The notes beneath the pieces are model-generated. The model ran no database searches, was not told the DNA's origin, and saw only the letters and a list, made by a program, of their open reading frames with translations. The translations under genes and the position numbers were made by a program. From Roseibium algicola (GTDB taxonomy: Bacteria > Pseudomonadota > Alphaproteobacteria > Rhizobiales > Stappiaceae), in contig NZ_CP019630.1 of the NCBI RefSeq assembly GCF_001999245.1, positions 558,001 through 622,000 of the forward strand: a stretch of DNA of 64,000 bases. Direction: 5' to 3'. Every line of letters starts with the position of its first letter. Position 1 is the stretch's first letter. Below are positions 7,700 through 15,901 of the stretch, one piece after another.

Positions 7700-8237
7700 A
7701 ACGCTCCCCTTTCTTCTGTCTGACTTCTGCGGAACAGCTCCGATCCTTCTGGATCCACCGTTCCGGTTCCCTACTGCCAACCGGTCACTTTGCTGAACAC
7801 AATGGCTTGGCAAGGACCGATCTAAGAAACACAAGCTTTCGTGAAGCTTTCCCCGTTGTTTCTTGACGTCTACTTCATCAGCAGCAGTTAAAAGGGGCGT
7901 TAAAAGACAGGTTTAACGTAATGCGAACAAAATTTTAAATAAGTCTGAAATTCATATTGCGGTAAGTATATGATTGCGATTTTCCCTTTTTAATCAGTCA
8001 CATTCTCCGAAAATTTGACAAGGCCCATCAACCTTCTGTTCACCATGGATTCGTTTCCACAATTCTTTGTCCGGCTTTATTTCGTTCCCTTCCCTTCACA
8101 AAACCAGACTTTACCTCCCTTCGGCGTTCAGGAGGATTTTCGGACGACCTGACGTTGGGTGACGGCTTTTCAGCACGTTTCCCGGGCTATACATTCCCTT
8201 TCCGTAAACGGAAGGCATTCCGCTTTGGGAGGAACTT
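7700..8237. other. 538-bp AT-rich intergenic region
   Basis: Lies between divergent genes, so it should carry promoters for both. A TTGACA occurs at 8015-8020 but I could not pair it with a good -10. The frames present are short and unlike proteins. No tRNA or clear hairpin was seen. Confidence 0.4.
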
Positions 8238-8660
8238 ATGCTGAAAACCATTCTGTCGTCCGCACTTCTTGCGGGCGCCATCATCACCGCATCCGCAACA
8301 ATGTCTCTCGCAGGCGATGCCAAGGGAGACTGGGTCCGTCCGAACGGGGCATCCAAGATCCGGATAAGCTCCTGCGGCAGCTCCTTGTGCGGCAAGCTGA
8401 TATGGCTGCGGGAGCCGCGAAACGACACCAGGAACCCGGACGCGGCCAAGCGGGACCGCCCGCTGCTGGGAGTACAGATCGTTCAGGCCATGAAACCCAC
8501 CGACAAGGAAAACCAGTGGAAGGGCAAGGTCTATAACGCCGAGGACGGCAAGACCTATACCGGCTTCATCGAGCTGACGTCCGCCAACGCGTTGAAACTG
8601 GAGGGCTGCGTGATGGGCGGCCTCATCTGCAAGGGCGAAACCTGGAAACGGGAACAATAA
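8238..8660 (+). CDS. Secreted DUF2147 protein
   Basis: The product is 140 residues. It has a signal peptide (MLKTILSSALLAGAIITA, cleavage after a site near SLAG) and a DUF2147 domain. The domain shows GDWVRPNGASKIRI, a Cys pair (SSCGSSLCGKLIWL), KWKGKVYNAEDGKTYTG-type strands and a closing ELT..NALKLEGCV. DUF2147 proteins are small periplasmic beta-sandwich proteins of unclear function, often with paired cysteines. The start is set by GGGAGGAACTT before the ATG. A diverged second copy follows 115 bp downstream on the same strand, so the two look like an old tandem duplication. Confidence 0.8.
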   Translation: MLKTILSSALLAGAIITASATMSLAGDAKGDWVRPNGASKIRISSCGSSLCGKLIWLREPRNDTRNPDAAKRDRPLLGVQIVQAMKPTDKENQWKGKVYNAEDGKTYTGFIELTSANALKLEGCVMGGLICKGETWKREQ

Positions 8661-8775
8661 ACGGCTGAACAAAGTCCGAAATCGCCAGATCCTGTCGATT
8701 TGGCCTTTCCTCCGTCGCAATTGCCGGTCAGAGATTGTGGCGCAGTCGTCACCAGCATTGCGACGGGGGATAATC

Positions 8776-9249
8776 GTGGTTCCTGTTTCTTTCTTTGTTT
8801 CTGCGTTTCCGACTTCCAGACTGTTATCGAAAGCCGGTCTGTTCGCTCTCCTGCTTGCAGGCACGGGGGGCCAAGCCATTGCAGCCCCGGACATCAACGG
8901 CAAATGGCTGACACCGGCAGGTGCCGTCATCCAGATTCAAAAATGCGGCAAGGTGCCCTGCGGCAAGATTGTCCGGTTTCCGGCCCCCAAAGGCTATTCA
9001 ATGGAAAACACGCCGGATCTCAAAAACAAGGACGAAAGCAAGCGCAAACGGAAGGTGCTCGGCCTGACCGTGCTCTGGCGCATGGCACCGCAGAAAGATG
9101 GCTGGAAAGGACGGGTCTATGATCCGCGTCGCGGCTTCAGCGCGGATGCCACTCTGCGCCCGAAGAACGCCTCCGCCCTGGAAGTACAGGGCTGCGTCCG
9201 CGTCGTTTTCAATGTCTGCGAAAAGGAAACCTGGCGACGGGTCGACTGA
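8776..9249 (+). CDS. Second secreted DUF2147 protein
   Basis: The product is about 157 residues from the GTG at 8776, preceded by CGGGGGATAATC; a GTG at 8737 would add 13 residues but has no clear ribosome site. A signal peptide ends near GGQAIA-APD. The domain matches the upstream paralogue strand for strand: INGKWLTPAGAVIQI, KCGKVPCGKIVRF, WKGRVYDPRRG and ALEVQGCV, with the same cysteine pairs. It is exported to the periplasm. The role is unknown. Similarity outside the core is low, so the copies have diverged and may serve different partners. Confidence 0.78.
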   Translation: MVPVSFFVSAFPTSRLLSKAGLFALLLAGTGGQAIAAPDINGKWLTPAGAVIQIQKCGKVPCGKIVRFPAPKGYSMENTPDLKNKDESKRKRKVLGLTVLWRMAPQKDGWKGRVYDPRRGFSADATLRPKNASALEVQGCVRVVFNVCEKETWRRVD

Positions 9250-9280
9250 CATCGCCGGTTTACCAGGTCAGCCCGGATCC

Positions 9281-9679
9281 ATGTCTGACACGTGCCTCAC
9301 GCCCGACGATATCGAAACGCTCACCAGACTGGAGGAAAGCCTGTGGCGAGCGGAAACGCAGTACGATCCGGTCCTGATGGACCGGATCTTTGCGGATGGC
9401 TTTTTTGAGTTCGGCCGATCCGGCCGTATCTATCCGCGTGAAGACCTGATCCTGCCCGCGCGTGCCGCACGACCTATCGACGTACGCCTGCCCCTGCCCG
9501 GCCTCAAGTTCACCGTGATCGACACGAATTCGGTTCTCGTGACCTATGTCAGTGAGGTCAGGCGTGAGCTTGGTAACGTTGAAAGGGCAAACCGCAGTTC
9601 GATCTGGAGCAGACGAGACGGAGCCTGGCAGTTACGGTTCCATCAAGGCACAGCGCGCCAGACACCGACTGATAAATGA
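9281..9679 (+). CDS. DUF4440 / NTF2-like protein
   Basis: The product is 132 residues. The pattern LTRLEESLWRAETQYDPVLMDRIFADGFFEFG, then a beta-sheet half ending WQLRFHQGT, is the DUF4440 branch of the NTF2-like superfamily, whose cone fold often forms a small-ligand pocket. No catalytic residues can be assigned. The ATG at 9281 starts the recognisable domain; the frame continues upstream into the DUF2147 gene but that part is antiphase noise. It ends 4 bp before the convergent acetyltransferase gene. Confidence 0.68.
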   Translation: MSDTCLTPDDIETLTRLEESLWRAETQYDPVLMDRIFADGFFEFGRSGRIYPREDLILPARAARPIDVRLPLPGLKFTVIDTNSVLVTYVSEVRRELGNVERANRSSIWSRRDGAWQLRFHQGTARQTPTDK

Positions 9680-9683
9680 TGGC

Positions 9684-10160
9684 TCAGACGAACATCTTCT
9701 TGTAGCCGTGATGGCTCTGGTCGTAGCCAAGCCGCTTGTAAAAGTGATGTGAGCCTTCGCGTTCCTTGTTCGACGTCAGCTGCACCATGCAGGCGTTGCC
9801 CTGCCGTGCCAGGTCTTCAGCCCTTGCCATCATCAGTCGCCCGACACCGGACCCACGCTGGTCTGCCCGCACGTGAACGCTTTCCAGTTCAACCCTCGGA
9901 CGCCCCTGGAAGGCGAGCCCCTTCATGAAATGGATCTGGAAGGTGCCGACCACTTCTCCGCTTTCGGCAAGCGCGACGTAGATATCGCACTCGGGTGCGG
10001 CGACAAGTGCGTCAAATGCCGGGCGGTAGTCCTGCCAGTCGGCAAATTCCCTGTCCTTGCGGACACTGGTCGCCCCCGCATTGATGATGGCGACGATCTC
10101 GCGAAGGTGCTCCGGGCGGGCTTTTTCGATGGAAACGGTCGAGGCAATTGTGACCGGCAT
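9684..10160 (-). CDS. GNAT family N-acetyltransferase
   Basis: The product is 158 residues. The GNAT core is clear: VELESVHVRADQRGSGVGRLMM contains the acetyl-CoA-binding Q/R-x-x-G-x-G loop, followed by ACMVQLTSNKEREGSHHFYKRLGY typical of the last helix and strand. The substrate is unknown and the protein is cytoplasmic. The ATG at 10160 begins the domain. The frame extends upstream into the GT39 gene region, but that extension is not GNAT-like. It follows the GT39 gene by 35 bp on the same strand and may be cotranscribed. Confidence 0.82.
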   Translation of the reverse strand: MPVTIASTVSIEKARPEHLREIVAIINAGATSVRKDREFADWQDYRPAFDALVAAPECDIYVALAESGEVVGTFQIHFMKGLAFQGRPRVELESVHVRADQRGSGVGRLMMARAEDLARQGNACMVQLTSNKEREGSHHFYKRLGYDQSHHGYKKMFV

Positions 10161-10195
10161 CTTCGGTTCGCGCCTTTGGTCAGGAAAGATTACGG

Positions 10196-11740
10196 TCAGC
10201 GGCAGATTGGGCTCTCGGGCGGGAGCTTGGCTACGCCCCACCAGCTTGTCCGCCAGCCAGGCGGCTTCCACAAATGCGGCCAAGCGCCGGTGAGGTAGGT
10301 TGCCTCAAGCGCCTCGCCGGCATCCCAGAAGGCGACCTGACTGAAGCGCTCCATTGCAGACGTGTCCGGCTCCTTGTCCCCCTCTTCCCAGATGAAGAAG
10401 CAGCTTTGTCGCGGTGGCGTTCTGGCCGGAATGGCCTTGGTCACCAGCCGGGCATCGGGAAACAAAACCCTCAGATTGCCGCCTGTATAGCCATCATCGG
10501 CAATCAGTGTGGCGTCTGCTGCACCCAGGTCAGCCAGAGGTGCCTTCAGGTCCACGTAAGGCTTCATGTGCCGGCACTTGCCACCGCACCATGTCTTGTC
10601 CGGCGCGACCAACCCTGGTACCCGGGCGAGAAAGGCAACCGCGACAACCGCCAGAACAACGGCCGTCAGCCAGCGCCATTGCTTTTCAAATCCAAAGCGT
10701 TCCAGGTCGGCGAACAGCCACACCGGCAGCAGCAGAAGCAGCGGGTGCATGTGCCGTTCCTTGACGTAGGTCGCACCTGTGATCGCAATCATCAGCGCCG
10801 TCAGCAGGATCATCAGGAGAACCGTGCGCCCGCACAGGCGCGCTGCGTCACTCACGGCAGGTGTTTCGGGCTTTTTGCGGCCAAGATAGCGCGGCCAGAA
10901 CAGCAGGAGCAGCAGCGGGACCAGCGGAACCGAGAAACCGACAAGTCCGAAGGCAAGTTTCCCGAGCCCCTCGCCTGCGCGCATCAGATGCGATGTTTCA
11001 GCACTGACACCCATGGTGTCGGAAACCGATGCCAGCAGCTTCAGTCCTTCGCTGAAGATCCAATAGGCATAGGGGCTGTAGATCAGTGCCATCGCGAAAG
11101 GCACCAGCAACAGGCCCGAAAGGCGCAGCCGGGTGCGCCATGCCGGGTCGCTGGCCGCCGCCAGGATCAGGGCAAGTACAAAAATCGGGTAGGAATGCTT
11201 GCCCAGCAGTCCAGCCCCCGCCGCCATGCCAAACAGCACGTAGTAGCCGAGCCGCTGTGTCTCCAGCGCCTTCAGGAAGAAGAAGGCGCTCATGGCGCAG
11301 GCTGTAGTCAACACCACCGTGTGGGTGACGCCTTCATGAAGGTTCCAGCCGAACTGGTAGAAGAGCGAATAGGAAAAGACACACAGGGCTGCAAGGCGCG
11401 TGTCGTGAATGGCCTTGCGTGCGATCAGAAACAGAAACAGCGCGGCAACCGAGATCAGGGTATATTTGACGAAAAGCGCTGCCCAGATTGTAGGGCCGAA
11501 CAATTGCTGCGCAGACCAGAGCAGCCACTCGTAAAGCGGCGGCTGACGCAGCATGTAACCGGGCTCCAGTGTCTGCACCAGAACGTTCTCGAACATATCG
11601 TCCGTACCAAGGACGGGCGTGTTCAACGCCCTCAGCAGGATATGCGCGAGCCCCCAAAGGGCGACGACGCCCCAGACCCCGAGGGGCGTGGCATAAAACG
11701 GAGCCGGCCCTGTACCGGCGGTCGAACTGCGAAACATCAT
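10196..11740 (-). CDS. GT39-family membrane glycosyltransferase
   Basis: The product is 514 residues with about eleven hydrophobic segments. An early loop holds the acidic pair GTDDMFENV and then LRQPPLYEWLLW, the arrangement of ArnT/PMT-type (GT39) enzymes that transfer sugars from polyprenyl phosphates on the outer face of the inner membrane. A soluble C-terminal part (from about residue 395) follows. The acceptor is unknown; lipid A or protein are both possible in the family. The double ATG start at 11740 has a weak ribosome site. The gene stands apart from the glycan cluster at 32-42 kb. Confidence 0.75.
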   Translation of the reverse strand: MMFRSSTAGTGPAPFYATPLGVWGVVALWGLAHILLRALNTPVLGTDDMFENVLVQTLEPGYMLRQPPLYEWLLWSAQQLFGPTIWAALFVKYTLISVAALFLFLIARKAIHDTRLAALCVFSYSLFYQFGWNLHEGVTHTVVLTTACAMSAFFFLKALETQRLGYYVLFGMAAGAGLLGKHSYPIFVLALILAAASDPAWRTRLRLSGLLLVPFAMALIYSPYAYWIFSEGLKLLASVSDTMGVSAETSHLMRAGEGLGKLAFGLVGFSVPLVPLLLLLFWPRYLGRKKPETPAVSDAARLCGRTVLLMILLTALMIAITGATYVKERHMHPLLLLLPVWLFADLERFGFEKQWRWLTAVVLAVVAVAFLARVPGLVAPDKTWCGGKCRHMKPYVDLKAPLADLGAADATLIADDGYTGGNLRVLFPDARLVTKAIPARTPPRQSCFFIWEEGDKEPDTSAMERFSQVAFWDAGEALEATYLTGAWPHLWKPPGWRTSWWGVAKLPPESPICR

Positions 11741-11794
11741 GGCAGGGGGATACTAGATTTTCAGAAGCCTGTAACCTCGCATTTTCCCTTGCGA

Positions 11795-11826
11795 AAACAA
11801 AAACGCGCGGCTCGACGCCGCGCGCT
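11795..11826 (-). terminator. Rho-independent terminator of the amino acid ABC operon
   Basis: Read on the minus strand: an 8-bp GC stem (CGCGCGGC with GCCGCGCG, loop GTCGA) followed by TTTTTGTTTT. It begins about 24 bp past the stop of the substrate-binding protein gene, the last gene of the operon. Confidence 0.85.
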
Positions 11827-11848
11827 TCAAGCGTTCAGCCGGCAGGCC

Positions 11849-12637
11849 TTAAAGTGCAGGCAAAGGCGGCAACGGCGTCTTCAGCCACTTCTCTGACAGC
11901 TCGCCCAGCTTGCCGTTCAGCTTCTTGTGCAGAACGAAAACGTTGACCCATTGCAGAAGGTCGATGTTGCCCGTCTTCACACCGATGAAAGACGGCGAAT
12001 TGGCGATGATGAACTTGTTTTCCAGATTGAAGTCCGGGTTGTCATTGGAAATGCCCAAAGCCACCATGTTGCCGGTCACGATAACGTCGGCCTGGCCGGA
12101 AACATAAGCCGCAATGGTGGCCGCGTTGTCGCCAAACCTGATGATTTCCGCATCTTCCGGTGCATCCGCCGTGATTGCCAGATCTTCAAGTGTGCCGCTG
12201 GTCACCGCTATTTTCTTGCCGGAAAAATCCGCGATGGTGGATACGGCCACGTCAGGCTTGGCAAAGGCTCCGGAAAAGAACGGAGCATAGGCGTGAGAGA
12301 ACCAGATCGACTTTGCGCGTTCCGGATTGGCACCGAGTGTTGCAATCACGAGATCAGCCTTGTCGGTTTCCAGAAACGGAATGCGCTGCTTGGAAGTGAC
12401 GGGCACCAGCTCCAGCTCCACGCCAAGGTCTTCCGCGATCATCTTTGCGACGTCGATATCGTAGCCTTCATATTCGCCTTCGCTGCCCAGCGAGCCAAAA
12501 GGCGGAAAATTCTCCGGCGTAGCGATCTTGATCTTGCCGGCTTCCAGAATGTCCTTCAGCTCTGCAGATGCAGGACTAGCAATCATCAATGCGGCAGAAA
12601 CTGCCAAGCCTGTCAGCCCCAAAATTTTTTTCAACAT
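11849..12637 (-). CDS. Polar amino acid ABC transporter, periplasmic substrate-binding protein
   Basis: The product is 262 residues. A signal peptide ends at SPASA-ELK. The mature protein has the type 2 periplasmic binding fold of the GlnH/HisJ group: GKIKIATPENFPPFGS, YEGYDIDVAKMIAEDLGVEL, KADLVIATLGANPERAKSI and a closing LNGKLGELSEKWLKTP. The Arg of the ANPER segment would contact the ligand carboxylate. Ribosome site GGAGGG. It is the last gene of the operon after two permeases, followed by a strong terminator. The specific amino acid cannot be read from the sequence. Confidence 0.85.
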   Translation of the reverse strand: MLKKILGLTGLAVSAALMIASPASAELKDILEAGKIKIATPENFPPFGSLGSEGEYEGYDIDVAKMIAEDLGVELELVPVTSKQRIPFLETDKADLVIATLGANPERAKSIWFSHAYAPFFSGAFAKPDVAVSTIADFSGKKIAVTSGTLEDLAITADAPEDAEIIRFGDNAATIAAYVSGQADVIVTGNMVALGISNDNPDFNLENKFIIANSPSFIGVKTGNIDLLQWVNVFVLHKKLNGKLGELSEKWLKTPLPPLPAL

Positions 12638-12676
12638 TACGCGACCCTCCTTCGGTTGTTCTTGAAGCGCGATTTG

Positions 12677-13387
12677 TCAGGCGGCGGCGGCAGCCCCGCC
12701 CTTGGACGATGTGGATCCGAGGCGCTTTTCAAGGCGCCGCGACCACACAGACAACGGAAAACAAAGAGAAAAATAGATCATCGCCATCAGCGGATAGATG
12801 ACAAAGGGTTGGGTGCCCGGCACGGGCGCGTTCGCCCAGCGCTTGCCGACCGTCATCAGGTCGTGAAAGCCGATGATATAGGCAAGCGACGTGCCCTTGA
12901 TGATCTGCACCATGAAGCCGACCGTGGGCGCAATGGCCAGGCGAAACGCCTGTGGCAGAATGATCAGGAACATGATCTGGGCGAAGGTCATGCCCAGCGC
13001 CTTGCCGCCTTCATGCTGGCCTGCCGGTATGGCCGTCAGTGCCCCGCGCCAGACTTCGGCCAGATAGGCACTGGTATAAAGCGTCAGGGCAATGCCGGCC
13101 GCTCGCCACGGGTCAATCTGGATTTCGAAAAGATGCGGAATACCCAGCCCGAGCAGAAACAGCAGCATCAGCAAGGGCACTGACTGGAACAGCCAGGTGT
13201 AGGCGGTGAAGATCTTCCGCAATATCTTGACCGGTGAGACCCGCGAAGCGGTTACGCATGCGCCGATCAAGCCCCCACCGATGAAAGCGATCAGAGACAG
13301 ATAGATCGTGTATTGGGTGGCTTCCAGAAGCTGGAACAGGACGATGCCGAATGGTTTGCCAAGGATGGCCACGAAGGCGTCTTTCAT
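12677..13387 (-). CDS. Amino acid ABC transporter permease (second subunit)
   Basis: The product is 236 residues with about five membrane segments. It is of the HisM/GlnP type, with the conserved cytoplasmic loop GGKALGMTFAQIMFLIILPQA that docks on the ATPase. The ATG at 13387 overlaps the stop of the first permease gene (ATGA), so it is translationally coupled; the upstream in-frame ATG at 13402 is less likely. The C-terminus ends in a small Ala run. No ATP-binding gene accompanies the pair in this locus. Confidence 0.85.
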   Translation of the reverse strand: MKDAFVAILGKPFGIVLFQLLEATQYTIYLSLIAFIGGGLIGACVTASRVSPVKILRKIFTAYTWLFQSVPLLMLLFLLGLGIPHLFEIQIDPWRAAGIALTLYTSAYLAEVWRGALTAIPAGQHEGGKALGMTFAQIMFLIILPQAFRLAIAPTVGFMVQIIKGTSLAYIIGFHDLMTVGKRWANAPVPGTQPFVIYPLMAMIYFSLCFPLSVWSRRLEKRLGSTSSKGGAAAAA

Positions 13388-14064
13388 CGAACCACCTTCC
13401 ATTTGAACAACCGGTCATGCAGCAGCGCCAGAAGGGTTTTGAACCCCAGCGACATCAACAGGTAGATCACCGTCAGGGTGAAGAAGATCTCGAACGAGCG
13501 AAAATTCCGGCTGTCGATGAAGAGACCTGCCCATGTCAGGTCCGTCACGCCGATTTCCGAAATGATGCCGGTTGTCAGGAACAGGAAGATGAACTGGCTG
13601 TTGAGCGAAGGATACATGGCGGCAACGGCCTGCGGCAGGCACACTTTCACGAAGCTGAGCCAGCGCGGCAGACCGAGTGCATCGGCGGCTTCCGTTTGCC
13701 CCGCGCCGAGGGACGCCAGGCCCGCGCGCAGGATCTCCGCAAAATAGGCGGAAAAATTGATGGAGAGTGCCAGCAGCGCATGGGCCCAGAAGGGCCATTG
13801 GTACCCAAGAAGCAGCGGTAAACCGAAGGCGACGAAAAACATCTGCACGATCAATGGCGTGTTGCGGATGAATTCAACATAGGCTGCCGCCAGTTGGGCA
13901 AGAACCGGCACCCTGTAGTGGCGGACTGCCGCCAGCAGCACGGCGAGGAGAAACCCCAGGATGCCGCCGCCGATTGTCAGCGCAGCGCTGATCAATGCGC
14001 CCTTGGCGAGCAGCCACAAATATTCCGGATTCCGGTAGATCTCGAAAAATCTAAGGTTGGACAT
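13384..14064 (-). CDS. Amino acid ABC transporter permease (first subunit)
   Basis: The product is 226 residues and a paralogue of the following permease. It shows the HisQ/GlnP signature EFIRNTPLIVQMFFVAFGLP and the ATPase-docking loop ADALGLPRWLSFVKVCLPQA. About five transmembrane helices are visible. The ATG at 14064 is preferred to a TTG at 14085 by position relative to the domain. It is the first gene of the operon. The upstream region has no recognisable regulator or ATPase gene, so the pair must use an ATPase encoded elsewhere. Confidence 0.85.
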   Translation of the reverse strand: MSNLRFFEIYRNPEYLWLLAKGALISAALTIGGGILGFLLAVLLAAVRHYRVPVLAQLAAAYVEFIRNTPLIVQMFFVAFGLPLLLGYQWPFWAHALLALSINFSAYFAEILRAGLASLGAGQTEAADALGLPRWLSFVKVCLPQAVAAMYPSLNSQFIFLFLTTGIISEIGVTDLTWAGLFIDSRNFRSFEIFFTLTVIYLLMSLGFKTLLALLHDRLFKWKVVR

Positions 14065-14451
14065 TGATACCAACCAGAGAAACAAGGCCGTGCTTCATCA
14101 AAAACTTCCAATGGTTCAAACCAGAGTTGGAAGAGCAAGGCTTGTGCCAAAGGAAAGAATTGCAGGCGTTCGCCATGAACCTGCAGCTGAACTTCAATGA
14201 TGCGCGAACAACGGAGGCACTTGCCTCGATATTGGGCAAAATAACAAGGCAGTCCGACCTGACAACCAGGCATGACTGGTGGTCACGCAGATACCGTGCT
14301 GCCTGGAACAACTGATCAAGCACCGGGTTGAGGCTGTGCATCGTGCAGCTATTACATCTTCAAAGCCCCTGGGAATGTAGGGATGCTCAATCTGTAACGC
14401 TTGCCTGACGGACACTGCCTCGATGGATGCGACAGGCTTGCTGGATCGCTG
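14065..14451. other. 387-bp intergenic region
   Basis: Lies between the amino acid permease operon and the tetR gene. Small frames on both strands do not match anything I know. It should hold the promoter of the ABC operon (minus strand). No strong hairpin or RNA gene was seen; a decayed gene cannot be excluded. Confidence 0.35.
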
Positions 14452-15063
14452 TTATCGGGGCCGGTTTGCCATTGCCCTGAAAGCCTCGACACATTGGTCG
14501 GCTGCAGCAAGCAAGGCGTCCTCGCACACGCCATCACGGGCCAGAACCGACATTCCCGTTTGCATCGAGAAGAGCATCGTTGCCGCGGCTGCGGTATCGA
14601 AGTCACCGGGAAGTTCACCTTCCTCCTTTGCCTGCTCGATGCGTGCCTGCAGTTGGAGAAGATTGTTCTTCCGCATCTTACTCAAGCCCGCCGGAACGGA
14701 CTGGTCCTCGGTGCAACTGTGTTGAGCTCCCAGTACGACCATGCAGCCAGGTGGTTGTCCGGTCATGCAATAGGCTTCTGCAGAGCGTGTCAGGAAGAAC
14801 CGGACCGCATCGAAAATTGAGGGGGCCTCGTCCAAACCGGTCCAGATACCGTTGTGATAGTTCTCGACGTAGTGAGCCAGGGCTTCGCGGAAAAGCTCCT
14901 GCTTGCTGCCGAAGGCAGCGTAAAGGCTGGGTGTGTTTATTCCCATGGCCGATGTCAGATCGCTCAGCGATGTTCCCTCGTAGGTCTTCGACCAGAAAAC
15001 ACGCATCGCCCGTTCAAGAGCCTCTTCCCGGTCAAATTTTCTTGGACGGCCTCTCGTTGCCAT
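14452..15063 (-). CDS. TetR family transcriptional regulator
   Basis: The product is 203 residues. The N-terminal DNA-binding domain (about 1-55) reads RGRPRKFDREEALERAMRVFW, TSLSDLTSAMGI and SLYAAFGSKQELF, the AcrR/TetR helix-turn-helix. The ligand domain is of the TetR_C type with a Cys in PPGCMVVLGA and others near SCTEDQ. It is divergent from the SDR/MFS pair, with a 12-bp palindrome in the shared promoter region. It therefore probably represses that pair and itself, inferred from layout only. Confidence 0.88.
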   Translation of the reverse strand: MATRGRPRKFDREEALERAMRVFWSKTYEGTSLSDLTSAMGINTPSLYAAFGSKQELFREALAHYVENYHNGIWTGLDEAPSIFDAVRFFLTRSAEAYCMTGQPPGCMVVLGAQHSCTEDQSVPAGLSKMRKNNLLQLQARIEQAKEEGELPGDFDTAAAATMLFSMQTGMSVLARDGVCEDALLAAADQCVEAFRAMANRPR

Positions 15064-15163
15064 TCAAACCCTTTCTGTATCGATCGATAAATAAATCACT
15101 TGACCCTTGAACACAAGCAGTCCATCTAATTTTGTATCAATCACTACAAAAAAGGAATCGACG
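15064..15163. promoter_or_regulatory. Shared tetR/SDR promoter region with candidate TetR operator
   Basis: A perfect 12-bp palindrome, TATCGATCGATA, lies at 15078-15089, just upstream of tetR. A TTGACC (15100-15105) with a weak TCTAAT-like -10 at 15125-15130 points towards the SDR gene. Operator assignment follows from the symmetry and the divergent layout, and is unproven. Confidence 0.5.
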
Positions 15164-15901
15164 ATGACATTGATTGGAAAAACAGCCTTCGTGACAGGGG
15201 GAAGCCGGGGCATCGGTGCAGCAATCGCCCGCAAGCTCGCCGAGGATGGAGCTGATGTAGCGATCAGTTATGCATCAAACGAGGACGCGGCCGCAGGGAC
15301 GGTTGCGGCGATCGAAAAGACGGGCCGCAAGGCACTGGCCATTCGTGCCGACAACAGCAAGGCCAATGAGTTGCAGGGCGCGATCAACAAGGCTGCATCC
15401 ACCTTCGGAAAGATCGATATTCTGGTGAACAACGCCGGCGTCTTTCTCGTTGGCCCGGTCGACCAACTGTCCCTGGAGGACTTCGACACATCCCTGGCAG
15501 TCAATCTTCGTGCTGTGTTCGTTGCATCAAAAGCCGCGGTCACGCACATGCCGGACGGAGGCAGGATCATCTCGATCGGCAGTAATCTTGCAGCTCAGGC
15601 GCCCATGGCCGGACTGGTGGCCTATAGCGCAACCAAGGCAGGTGTCACCGGATTGACCCATGCGCTTGCGCGTGATCTCGGCTCCCGGCGGATAACGGTA
15701 AACGCCGTGCATCCGGGCTCCACAGATACGGACATGAACCCTGCCGACGGTCCGTTTGCCGACGGGCAACGGGCCCTCATGGCACGGCAAGCCTATGCAC
15801 AGCCTGAAGAAATTGCCAATGTTGTCGCTTTTCTCGCCTCGGACGCTGCACAGTCTGTTACAGGAGCAGACTGGTTGATCGACAATGGTGCCAACGCTTG
15901 A
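15164..15901 (+). CDS. SDR family oxidoreductase
   Basis: The product is 245 residues. It is a classical short-chain dehydrogenase: TGGSRGIGAAIARKL (NADP(H)-type glycine loop with a basic residue), NNAG at about 87, catalytic Ser in SIGSNLA, Tyr and Lys in AYSATKAG, and PG after the active site (HPGSTDT). It resembles FabG-like 3-oxoacyl reductases, though the substrate is likely a xenobiotic or carbonyl compound given the TetR/MFS setting. The start at 15164 follows AAAGGAATCGACG. The stop overlaps the MFS start by one base (TGATG), so the two form an operon. Confidence 0.88.
   Translation: MTLIGKTAFVTGGSRGIGAAIARKLAEDGADVAISYASNEDAAAGTVAAIEKTGRKALAIRADNSKANELQGAINKAASTFGKIDILVNNAGVFLVGPVDQLSLEDFDTSLAVNLRAVFVASKAAVTHMPDGGRIISIGSNLAAQAPMAGLVAYSATKAGVTGLTHALARDLGSRRITVNAVHPGSTDTDMNPADGPFADGQRALMARQAYAQPEEIANVVAFLASDAAQSVTGADWLIDNGANA

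Noticed and set aside
10274..11896. 540-codon plus-strand frame opposite the GT39 gene
   Set aside because: Composition is antisense-like (Arg/Gln/His-rich) and the minus strand has a clear membrane glycosyltransferase.
11927..13183. 418-codon plus-strand frame opposite the amino acid ABC genes
   Set aside because: Shadow of the binding-protein and permease genes; no domain recognised.
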